Of a stretch of DNA of 23,518 nucleotides, positions 1 through 6,302 are shown one piece after another. A program made the position numbers and the translations under genes. Location of the stretch: the NCBI GenBank assembly GCA_964426915.1, contig CAYRTD010000052.1, positions 1 through 23,518 on the forward strand, written 5' to 3'. The stretch comes from CAYRTD01 sp964426915. Its GTDB lineage: Bacteria; Bacteroidota; Bacteroidia; Bacteroidales; GCA-2748055. The notes beneath the pieces are model-generated. The model was given only the letters and a program-made list of their open reading frames with translations, had not been told where the DNA came from and made no database searches. Within the stretch, counting starts at the first letter, position 1, and each line of letters begins with the position of its first letter.

Positions 1-38
1 ATGAGCACCTTGATCTCGAACATTAGCTTCGCTGAGCT

Positions 39-56
39 CACCGCCAATTGGCGGTG
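39..56. repeat. 18-bp perfect palindrome upstream of the response regulator gene
   Basis: CACCGCCAATTGGCGGTG is a perfect 18-bp dyad with no loop. It is much richer in G+C than its surroundings. It lies 220 bp upstream of the regulator start, in a stretch where no gene could be assigned. It could be an operator, or part of a repeat like the G+C-rich element at 1681-1850. The nearby bases 8-24 resemble the 16-bp motif found at 1645-1660 (15 of 17 positions match), which favours the repeat reading. Confidence 0.5.
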
Positions 57-179
57 CGGTTCTGAAACAGACTCTAATTTGTTTTGTTATGAGATCTCTG
101 TCATTGCTTTTTTATCCTGAATACTATCGTATTGTTAGTGCAATTTCGTGAATGCTGCGTGTTTATTAAAAAATATTAT

Positions 180-187
180 TAATTTTG
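180..187 (+). promoter_or_regulatory. Candidate Bacteroidota-type -7 element for the response regulator
   Basis: TAATTTTG matches the TAnnTTTG -7 consensus of the Bacteroidota primary sigma factor. It would give a 5' leader of roughly 80 nt before the start at 274. No clear TTTG -33 element is seen at the usual distance upstream, so this is a weak call. Confidence 0.3.
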
Positions 188-273
188 TTTTAGAATACAT
201 TGAAGGTTTCTTAAAATATGGGAAACATTTTTTTAAAAGAAAGTTTTATAACTTTCCACCCTGGAGATATACT

Positions 274-1629
274 ATGAAGAGAATATTAGTTATTGATGAT
301 GATACATATATCTGTGAATTACTTGTTAATTATCTTAGTGAAAAAGGTAATCAGGTACAGGGAGCATTCACAGGGAACAAAGCATTAAAGATCATTGAAA
401 ATATTGATTTTGATGTGGTTTTGTGTGATTACCGACTTCCCGATACCGATGGATATAAACTTCTTAAGGAAATAAAATCAAAAAAAGCCGGCACAGCTGT
501 AATAATTATGACGGCCTACACAGATGTGAAAATGGCCGTAAAACTGATAAAGAACGGAGCTTTCGATTACGTAACAAAACCTATACAGCCGGAAGAAATA
601 CTTAGGCTCATTCATGAGGCAACTACCCCAAAAAATGATATATTGACGGATTCTTCCTTTAAAGAAGAATTTGTCACGGGAAAAAGTGACAGCATCCTCA
701 AAGTAATGAAGCATGTGAAAGCAGTTGCCCCTACAGAATTAACCGTACTTATCGAAGGAGAAACCGGTTCAGGTAAAGAATATATTGCCAAGGCTATTCA
801 TTATGCAAGTGAACGTAAGGATAAACCTTTTATCGCTGTCGACTGTGGAGCCATACCTAAAGAGCTGGCAAACAGTGAGCTGTTTGGCCATATTAAAGGA
901 GCATTTACCGGGGCTATCAATGATAAAAGAGGATATTTCGAACAGGCCAAAGGTGGAACTCTGTTTCTTGATGAGGTAGGAAATCTACCCTATGAAAACC
1001 AGATAAAACTACTGAGAGCCCTTCAGGAAAGAATCATTAATAAGGTCGGGGATAACAAAACAATAAAGGTCGATGTACGATTGATATCTGCCAGTAATGA
1101 TGATCTGTTAAAGCAGGTTGAAAATAATGAATTCCGGGAAGATCTGTATCATCGTTTAAATGGTTTTAAAATACCTATACCTTCTTTGCGGGATCGTAAA
1201 GAGGACCTTATGGAATTTGCCGCTTTCTTTATTGAAAAGGCCTGCAGGGCATTTAATAAAAACGTTTCAGGACTGGATGCTGATTCCCTCAGGTTATTTA
1301 TTGCTTACAGCTGGCCTGGCAACATCAGGGAACTGAAAAATGTGGTAAACAGAGCCGTACTTTTAACAGAAAAAGAGGTAATTACAGCCGATGTCTTACC
1401 CGAGGAGATTCGTTTTTATAATCCTGAACACCATGCCACTACAGCAACCCTGAGGGAAGAGATAACCGACCTGAAAGAAGCTACTCTAATTACCGAGAGA
1501 GAAGTAATAGCCGATGCCCTCTCAAAAACCAACTACAATAAATCAAAGGCTGCAAAACTACTTAATATCGATCGTAAAACCTTATATAATAAGATCAAGC
1601 AGTATAATATAGAGATGGAAAAAAGCTAG
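274..1629 (+). CDS. Sigma-54-dependent response regulator (NtrC/AtoC family)
   Basis: 451-aa transcriptional activator of a two-component system. An N-terminal receiver domain (about 1-118) carries the phospho-acceptor D52, the acidic pair D8-D9, and K102 in the VTKP motif. A central AAA+ sigma-54 interaction domain (about 135-375) has Walker A GETGSGKE (162-169), the sigma-54 contact loop GAFTGA (209-214) and Walker B TLFLDE (229-234). A Fis-type helix-turn-helix lies at 410-447 (SKAAKLLNIDRKTLYNKI). The start at 274 is chosen because the receiver domain begins at once with MKRILVIDDD and GGAG precedes it by 7 nt; the frame is open further upstream but that extension is not domain-like. All key residues are present, so it should drive ATP-dependent open-complex formation at sigma-54 promoters. 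A partner histidine kinase is not in the window and may lie upstream. Its targets are unknown. Confidence 0.95.
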   Translation: MKRILVIDDDTYICELLVNYLSEKGNQVQGAFTGNKALKIIENIDFDVVLCDYRLPDTDGYKLLKEIKSKKAGTAVIIMTAYTDVKMAVKLIKNGAFDYVTKPIQPEEILRLIHEATTPKNDILTDSSFKEEFVTGKSDSILKVMKHVKAVAPTELTVLIEGETGSGKEYIAKAIHYASERKDKPFIAVDCGAIPKELANSELFGHIKGAFTGAINDKRGYFEQAKGGTLFLDEVGNLPYENQIKLLRALQERIINKVGDNKTIKVDVRLISASNDDLLKQVENNEFREDLYHRLNGFKIPIPSLRDRKEDLMEFAAFFIEKACRAFNKNVSGLDADSLRLFIAYSWPGNIRELKNVVNRAVLLTEKEVITADVLPEEIRFYNPEHHATTATLREEITDLKEATLITEREVIADALSKTNYNKSKAAKLLNIDRKTLYNKIKQYNIEMEKS

Positions 1630-1644
1630 GTTGTGTTTGTCAGA

Positions 1645-1660
1645 CTTTGATCCCGAACAT
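1645..1660 (+). repeat. 16-bp motif repeated in inverted orientation at 23387-23402
   Basis: CTTTGATCCCGAACAT begins 15 bp past the response-regulator stop codon. Its exact reverse complement occurs at 23387-23402, 31 bp past the aceE stop codon. A near copy (15/17) lies at 8-24. The shared core TTCGGGATCA also appears inside the dispersed repeat at 11329-11338. Confidence 0.6.
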
Positions 1661-1680
1661 TTTGATCCAGCCACCTGATT

Positions 1681-1850
1681 TTCAAGCCACGCTCCATCCC
1701 GGTTATGCAATTCCGGCCTGCTCGCCTTCCATCGGCCGCCGGAGGCTTGCCGTAGGCGCAGCGCGAAGCTTTCACCGGCGGCCGAAGCCTTACGCTTGCG
1801 CTGAAGCTACAGCGTAGGCGCATGGCGAAGGACTCTGCGGAGCAAGGAAA
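1681..1850. repeat. G+C-rich hairpin-rich intergenic element
   Basis: By hand count this stretch is about 63% G+C in otherwise A+T-rich DNA. It contains a perfect 11-bp inverted repeat, TCGGCCGCCGG at 1732-1742 with its complement at 1775-1785, enclosing 32 nt. It also has an 18-bp direct repeat with two mismatches (1751-1768 and 1813-1830, core CGTAGGCGCA) and a 6-bp inverted pair TACGCT/AGCGTA at 1791-1796 and 1811-1816. Neither strand shows a credible gene. The composition jump and the mosaic of short repeats suggest an inserted, probably multi-copy, non-coding element. Confidence 0.65.
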
Positions 1851-1941
1851 GGCCAGCTTCTAAAAAAAGAAGAAATCTGTTTAACGAAAAATCTGTAAAG
1901 GTAGAATTGATAGAAAAATACTTCACTCCGATAAAGATATC

Positions 1942-1971
1942 TGGGGAATATCTGGCTATATTGGGGAATAT
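1942..1971 (+). promoter_or_regulatory. Two direct repeats, 20-bp period, upstream of the ECF sigma gene
   Basis: TGGGGAATAT occurs at 1942-1951 and again at 1962-1971, exactly 20 bp apart, or about two helical turns. The first copy is also part of a small dyad (GATAT 1936-1940 with ATATC 1948-1952). The spacing would place two DNA-binding protomers on the same face of the helix. A role as an activator or repressor site for the sigma gene 150 bp downstream is inference. Confidence 0.4.
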
Positions 1972-2080
1972 TTCAGCATTTATCCAAATGACATGATTTA
2001 TACAGGATCTGCTTAATGTATTGAAATTTAATCTTTTATTTCTTTTTCTCAGGAATTGATTTTTTGTGGCATAATCTTTT

Positions 2081-2105
2081 AAGTGTTAATCGCATATTAA
2101 CACTT
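2081..2105 (+). promoter_or_regulatory. 25-bp palindrome before the ECF sigma gene (operator or leader hairpin)
   Basis: AAGTGTTAAT and ATTAACACTT form a perfect 10-bp inverted repeat around the 5-nt centre CGCAT. It ends 15 bp before the sigma factor ATG at 2121. As DNA it is a good dimeric repressor site; as RNA it is a hairpin that would sit over the ribosome-binding region. The sequence cannot separate these two options. Confidence 0.6.
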
Positions 2106-2120
2106 TAAATAACTAAATTT

Positions 2121-2621
2121 ATGACACAGATCGAATTTAACCGCTCATTGATAGGAATGGAAGATAGCCTTAAATTATTTGCAAGCAGCCTGGTAAGAAA
2201 TGAAGATGAAGTAAATGATCTTGTGCAGGAGACATACCTCAAGGCTCTAAAAAACAGGGCCAGATTTATTAACAGCGACAAACATAATTTAAGAAGCTGG
2301 CTGTATACGATTTTGAAAAATACCTTTATTAATCAATACAGAAGAAAGAAAAACGGTCCTTTTCAGCCAGGGGATAGTGAATATGATAATAATGTCACGG
2401 CTACTCACAGGGATTATAATCCTGAGTCATGCTATTATGATAATGAGCTCAAAAACACACTTAACAATTTGAATAGTAATTTACGTGTGCCTCTGCAAAT
2501 GAGCATGTCCGGTTATAAGTATCGGGAGATCTCCGATGAATTGAATTTAAAAATCGGAACCGTTAAAAGCAGGATCTTCATTTCGAAGAAGAAACTCCAG
2601 AAAATGATAGACCAGAATTGA
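2121..2621 (+). CDS. ECF-type RNA polymerase sigma-70 factor
   Basis: 166-aa sigma factor with only regions 2 and 4, typical of ECF size. Region 2 spans about 13-78 and includes the conserved NDLVQETYLKAL segment (32-43) and the RSWLYTILKN helix (59-68). An acidic linker follows (about 82-108). Region 4 (about 108-162) has the helix-turn-helix YREISDELNLKIGTVKSRI that reads the -35 element. No anti-sigma factor gene is adjacent: the next gene is a BON protein beyond a terminator. Control may therefore be transcriptional, through the palindrome directly upstream. Some Bacteroidota ECF factors act in oxidative stress, and the SOD and encapsulin genes downstream would fit that, but the link is not shown. 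Confidence 0.92.
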   Translation: MTQIEFNRSLIGMEDSLKLFASSLVRNEDEVNDLVQETYLKALKNRARFINSDKHNLRSWLYTILKNTFINQYRRKKNGPFQPGDSEYDNNVTATHRDYNPESCYYDNELKNTLNNLNSNLRVPLQMSMSGYKYREISDELNLKIGTVKSRIFISKKKLQKMIDQN

Positions 2622-2731
2622 TAAGATGATTTTGACAGATCCAAAGGTAGGTAAATGTACCACTGATGATATGTGGATTCACACCACGATTGGGGATTAA
2701 ATCAACATTTCCGGATATTGCTTTACCCTGC

Positions 2732-2768
2732 ACCTGCCTCTGTTAATACCGGAAGCAGGTTTTTTTTT
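2732..2768 (+). terminator. Rho-independent terminator after the ECF sigma gene
   Basis: ACCTGC (2732-2737) pairs with GCAGGT (2755-2760) and is followed at once by eight T residues (2761-2768). A second stem, TTCCGG (2709-2714) with CCGGAA (2749-2754), interleaves with it in an H-type pseudoknot order. It separates the sigma gene from the BON protein gene. Confidence 0.7.
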
Positions 2769-2829
2769 GTTATTAGTTAGTATTGGCATGCCATTTTCAT
2801 TATTCTTTTCAATAATCAAATCAGGAAGC

Positions 2830-4374
2830 ATGAAATTGAAATTTTATAGAGTTAACAGACAATTAAGGAAAACAGGTAATTTACTTATATCAATAATTTT
2901 CCTGAGTTCCGTTTTGCGATTTTCGGGTTCAGAGAATTTGCTGGCAGCAGATGAGCTTACCGATAGTGAAATTACCCGGGCTGTTGAAAAGGAATTACGG
3001 TTGAATTCAACCACACCCTCTTATTTAATTGATGTGGAAACCAATGAAGGGGTTGTGGTACTGACCGGTTCGGTTGTAAATATTCTGGCCAGCGACAGAG
3101 CTGCCAATATTGCAGGAACTGTTAAAGGTGTTCGTGCAGTGGTAAATAATATTGAAGTGAATCCTCCCTTTCGCTCAGATATCGCATTGGAAAATGAAGT
3201 ACAGGACCAGCTTCTTAAAGATCCTGCAACCGATTATTATGAACTCTATGTTGATGCTAATAATGGTATTATAACCCTCGCGGGAACAGTCGGGTCGTAC
3301 CAGGAGAAACAGATTGCCGAATTTGTTGCAAAAGGGGTAAAGGGAGTAAGAGGCATTGAAAATAATATCAGCGTGAGTTATGAAAAGGAAAGAACCGATC
3401 GTGAAATGGAAGAAGAGATTACGAGAATATTGCGGAATGATAATCGCATCGATGATGGGGCTTTATTTGTCTCAGTAAATGATGGTGAAGTCAAACTATC
3501 GGGAGTGGTTGGCAGTGCGGCTGAAAAATCACTTGCCGCTTCACTTTCACATACAATTGGGGTTACTTCGGTGAATATTGAGGAACTTGAAGTAAAAGAC
3601 TGGGCCAGGAAAGAATATCTTCGGAAGACGAAATATGCTGTAAGAACAGATCATGAGATCCTTCAGGCAGTAAAGGATGCTTTTATTTACGATCCCCGTG
3701 TCAGCTCTTTTAACCCGGAAATCAGCGTTCAAGAAGGTGTAGTAACACTTTCCGGCAGCGTTGATAATCTCAAAGCCAGGCTGGCTGCGGAGCAGGATGC
3801 TAAAAATGTTGTCGGGGTATTTCATGTTAATAATAACCTGAAAGTCAAGCCACGGTACATTCCAGAAGATGATGACCTTGAATCTGCTGTTGTTGATGCA
3901 CTCAGAAAGGATCCTGTTGTCGAAAAATGGGAGATTGAAGTTACGGCAGACCACGGTGTGGTGTATTTAAAAGGTGTTGTAGATTCTTATTTTGAAAAGA
4001 TGCAGGCTGCCGACATTGCTTCGAAAACCCGGGGGGTGGTGGAAGTCGAAAACAACCTTGTTGTGAATGATGAGAATGATCCGTATTTTTTCAATTATTA
4101 CGGGTGGAACAGCTATTTCCCTCCTTACCAGATCAGAGTTGATGAGTATTATGGAGATGATACAGAAATCAAAAAGGAAATAGAGAATCAGCTTTGGTGG
4201 TCACCTTATGTGAATGAAGATGAAATTGAAGTGAGAGTCATAGATGGTAAGGCAGTCCTCGAAGGAGCGGTTGATACACACAGGGAAAAAATGCATGCAG
4301 AGATCAATGCTATGGAGGGAGGTGCAGAGGAAGTCGAAAACAATATTAGTGTTAATCAGGATAAAAACAGATAA
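2830..4374 (+). CDS. Secreted protein with six BON domains
   Basis: 514-aa exported protein. A basic N-terminus and hydrophobic segment (about 16-33) followed by LLAADE look like a signal peptide. The mature part is a string of six BON repeats, at about 44-110, 116-182, 188-254, 272-338, 346-412 and 443-508. Each has the pattern helix, short strand, a G-V-V-x-L-x-G-x-V turn and a closing V-x-N-N-I/L-x-V. A Tyr/Phe-rich linker (about 416-441) separates repeats 5 and 6. BON domains (as in E. coli OsmY and DolP) are periplasmic modules linked to osmotic stress and anionic phospholipid binding; OsmY has two, so six is long. ATG 2830 is chosen over an upstream TTG frame because it gives a normal signal peptide and has AGGA just ahead. 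Only 5 bp separate it from the SOD gene, so they are probably co-transcribed. Confidence 0.9.
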   Translation: MKLKFYRVNRQLRKTGNLLISIIFLSSVLRFSGSENLLAADELTDSEITRAVEKELRLNSTTPSYLIDVETNEGVVVLTGSVVNILASDRAANIAGTVKGVRAVVNNIEVNPPFRSDIALENEVQDQLLKDPATDYYELYVDANNGIITLAGTVGSYQEKQIAEFVAKGVKGVRGIENNISVSYEKERTDREMEEEITRILRNDNRIDDGALFVSVNDGEVKLSGVVGSAAEKSLAASLSHTIGVTSVNIEELEVKDWARKEYLRKTKYAVRTDHEILQAVKDAFIYDPRVSSFNPEISVQEGVVTLSGSVDNLKARLAAEQDAKNVVGVFHVNNNLKVKPRYIPEDDDLESAVVDALRKDPVVEKWEIEVTADHGVVYLKGVVDSYFEKMQAADIASKTRGVVEVENNLVVNDENDPYFFNYYGWNSYFPPYQIRVDEYYGDDTEIKKEIENQLWWSPYVNEDEIEVRVIDGKAVLEGAVDTHREKMHAEINAMEGGAEEVENNISVNQDKNR

Positions 4375-4379
4375 TAAAT

Positions 4380-4982
4380 ATGTCTTATACCTTACCGGAT
4401 CTAAATTTTGATTATAATGACCTTGAACCATTCATAGATGCAAAAACCATGGAGATTCACCATAAAGAGCATCATGCTGCATATTTGAAAAAATTTAATG
4501 AATCGATTGCAAATACCGATCTGGAAAATAAAACCCCTACCGAAATTTTTTCTGAAATTTCTTTTTACCCGGATAATGTCAGAAATAACGGAGGCGGATA
4601 TTATAATCATTCTTTATTCTGGAGTTTCTTGAGCCCGGAGAAAAAATCGTTAGATAATGTACACCTGGCCGATTCCATAAATAAATATTTTGGAACTTTC
4701 GAAAATATGAAAAAGGAATTTTCAGATCTTGCAAATAATCATTTCGGCTCGGGATGGATTTGGCTGATTAATAGATCTGACGGAGAGCTAATAATAAGTT
4801 CATCACCAAACCAGGATAATCCATTAATGGATATTGCTCATATAAAAGGAACCCCAATATTGTGTCTCGATGTCTGGGAGCATGCATATTATCTGAAATT
4901 TCAGAATAGACGTTCTGAATATATTGAAGCTTTCTGGAGTATAATTGACTGGGACAGGGTTGCCGAAATTTATAACCGGTAG
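4380..4982 (+). CDS. Superoxide dismutase, Fe/Mn family (Mn-type signature)
   Basis: 200-aa cytosolic enzyme that converts superoxide to hydrogen peroxide and oxygen. The four metal ligands are visible: H27, H77 (NHSLFW), D164 and H168 (LDVWEHAYY). The second-sphere glutamine lies at Q145 in the C-terminal half, with glycine at position 73. This is the Mn-type arrangement; Fe enzymes place the glutamine in the N-terminal half. The closing segment SEYIEAFWSIIDWDRV is typical of the family. The usual GGHxNH motif reads GGYYNH here, so Y74 replaces a common His. There is no signal peptide. It starts 5 bp after the BON gene and precedes the encapsulated ferritin, which fits a joint role in limiting iron-driven oxidative damage. 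Confidence 0.96.
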   Translation: MSYTLPDLNFDYNDLEPFIDAKTMEIHHKEHHAAYLKKFNESIANTDLENKTPTEIFSEISFYPDNVRNNGGGYYNHSLFWSFLSPEKKSLDNVHLADSINKYFGTFENMKKEFSDLANNHFGSGWIWLINRSDGELIISSSPNQDNPLMDIAHIKGTPILCLDVWEHAYYLKFQNRRSEYIEAFWSIIDWDRVAEIYNR

Positions 4983-5178
4983 AAATCTTTGTCCGGATTC
5001 TCAAAGGGATGAACAATTTCACGTCGGGAATAGAATAGTGCAGAGGCCTATGAGAAAAGCGTATGGATGCCATTTTAGTATAACGCTAAAAAAAGAAGAG
5101 GAAAACATGCCAGGAATCTGTAAGAGATGAAATTAAGAAAAATGAATATTTCAATAAATTAAATTAAAATTTAAAAAA

Positions 5179-5469
5179 ATGACAATGTATCACGAACCTA
5201 CAGCGGATCTGACCAAAGAAAGCCGCGATTATGTCAGAGCATTAAACTCTCTGAAAGAGGAAGTTGAAGCTGTTGATTGGTATCAGCAGCGTATGGATGC
5301 TACTTCCGATGTCCAGCTAAAAAAAATACTGAAGCATAACAGGGACGAGGAAATTGAGCATGCCTGTATGGTATTGGAATGGTTGAGAAGAAATATGGAT
5401 GGCTGGGACGAAGAACTGAAAACCTACCTTTTTACCGATAAAGATATAACCAAAGTTGAAGATGACTAA
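5179..5469 (+). CDS. Encapsulated ferritin-like protein (EncFtn), short form
   Basis: 96-aa, mostly helical protein matching the encapsulin-associated ferroxidase family, in which two chains complete a di-iron site that oxidises Fe(II) for storage inside an encapsulin shell. The family motif KEEVEAVDWYQQR (26-38) supplies E28, E30, W34 and Y35. HNRDEEIEHA (53-62) supplies E58 and H61. By my recollection of the Rhodospirillum rubrum protein, its ferroxidase residues E32, E62 and H65 align with E28, E58 and H61. The chain ends at TDKDITKVEDD, near the end of the folded domain. It lacks the linker and C-terminal encapsulin-targeting peptide seen in longer homologues; the other two frames past the stop do not restore one. 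ATG 5179 is used; ATG 5185 is a possible alternative. Only 12 bp separate it from the encapsulin gene. Confidence 0.93.
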   Translation: MTMYHEPTADLTKESRDYVRALNSLKEEVEAVDWYQQRMDATSDVQLKKILKHNRDEEIEHACMVLEWLRRNMDGWDEELKTYLFTDKDITKVEDD

Positions 5470-5481
5470 AAATTTATTGAC

Positions 5482-6285
5482 ATGAACATTTTAAAAAGAA
5501 ATCTGGCTCCGCTAACAGAAAATGCGTGGAGCGAAATTGATGATACCCTTAAGGATATTTTAAAAACACATCAAACTGCCCGTAAATTCGTTGATATTGA
5601 CGGACCAAACGGGATTGAATTCGGGGGTGTTCCTACCGGTAGACTTTCAATACCGGGAAATCAGCCAAAAAAAGGGATAAATTATGGTATACGGGAATTT
5701 TTACCCCTTGTGGAAATCAGGAAACCATTTGAACTTGATATGTGGGAAATGGATAATATTGAAAGAGGAGCCAAAGATGCAGATCTTAGCCCCCTTGAAG
5801 AAGCCGGTAAAGAAATCGCCCTTTTTGAGGAAAATGCCATTTACAATGGATTCAAAACTGCAGGCATTATTGGTTTACGGGAAGCTTCGGAACATGATGC
5901 GATTAAAATGCCTGATAACATAAACGGCTTTCTGAAAGAAATAGGTACCCAGGTTCTTAAGCTACGGCAAGAATTGGTTGAAGGACCTTATACCCTCGTG
6001 ATCAATGCTTCAGAATGGCTGAGACTGATTAACTTATCTGAAGGATATCCTGTCTTAAAGCAACTTGAGGATATACTGGGCGGACAAGTACTGATAAATC
6101 ATGCAAATAAAGATTCATTTCTTGTAAGTCAAAGGGGAGAAGATTATGAACTGATCCTGGGACAGGATATTTCTATTGGTTATGATCAGCATGACACAGA
6201 AAAAATAAAGCTCTACCTGACCAGTTCGTTTACATTCAGGGTAAATAGTCCTGAAGCAATTATAGTTTTGGAAAACAGTAAATAG
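5482..6285 (+). CDS. Encapsulin shell protein (family 1, HK97-fold)
   Basis: 267-aa nanocompartment shell protein of the linocin M18/CFP29 type, homologous to the phage HK97 capsid fold. The N-terminal helix region MNILKRNLAPLTENAWSEID and the segments TARKFVDIDGPNG, WEMDNIERGAKDADLSPLEE, EGPYTLVINASEW and ELILGQDISIGY are family hallmarks, and the length is normal for shells that build 60-subunit particles. W88 falls where the flavin-stacking tryptophan of the Thermotoga maritima encapsulin lies (W-E-x-D-N-x-E-R-G context), so flavin binding is possible. It directly follows EncFtn, which is the obvious cargo. A dispersed repeat begins within 20 bp of its stop codon. Confidence 0.96.
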   Translation: MNILKRNLAPLTENAWSEIDDTLKDILKTHQTARKFVDIDGPNGIEFGGVPTGRLSIPGNQPKKGINYGIREFLPLVEIRKPFELDMWEMDNIERGAKDADLSPLEEAGKEIALFEENAIYNGFKTAGIIGLREASEHDAIKMPDNINGFLKEIGTQVLKLRQELVEGPYTLVINASEWLRLINLSEGYPVLKQLEDILGGQVLINHANKDSFLVSQRGEDYELILGQDISIGYDQHDTEKIKLYLTSSFTFRVNSPEAIIVLENSK

Positions 6286-6302
6286 CGTTTGTCAATAAAG
6301 TC

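Larger units (their letters stand above)
1630..2120. other. Gene-free interval with repeat insert and possible regulatory sites
   Basis: This 491-bp gap separates the response regulator from the ECF sigma gene. It holds, in order: a copy of the motif CTTTGATCCCGAACAT (1645-1660); a G+C-rich hairpin-rich element (about 1681-1850); two TGGGGAATAT direct repeats 20 bp apart (1942 and 1962); and a 10+5+10 palindrome just before the sigma factor start (2081-2105). No convincing gene is seen on either strand. Confidence 0.7.

Noticed and set aside
1..120. Short frame open from the window edge
   Set aside because: It could be the end of an upstream gene, but 39 residues with a palindrome and repeat-like motif inside give no recognisable protein.
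148..273. N-terminal extension of the response regulator
   Set aside because: The frame is open upstream, but the receiver domain starts cleanly at 274 with a GGAG site ahead; the extra 42 residues have no domain character and a non-ATG start.
1626..1823. Minus-strand frame of 65 codons in the G+C-rich element
   Set aside because: Arg/Ala/Pro-rich composition follows from the G+C-rich repeats; no start context and no protein pattern.
2626..2700. 24-codon frame between the sigma gene and its terminator
   Set aside because: No ribosome-binding site and no comparison available; it is too short to support from one sequence.
5057..5084. Possible hairpin AGCGT/ACGCT after the SOD gene
   Set aside because: The stem is short with a bulge and is followed by A rather than T on the plus strand, so it is not a convincing terminator.
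5050..5130. 26-codon frame before the encapsulated ferritin
   Set aside because: No supporting start site; the region is better read as a 5' leader.
5128..5153. TGAAAT/ATTTCA dyad before the encapsulated ferritin as a Fur or PerR site
   Set aside because: The 6-bp arms and 14-bp spacing do not match the known operator layouts, and A+T-rich DNA yields such pairs by chance.
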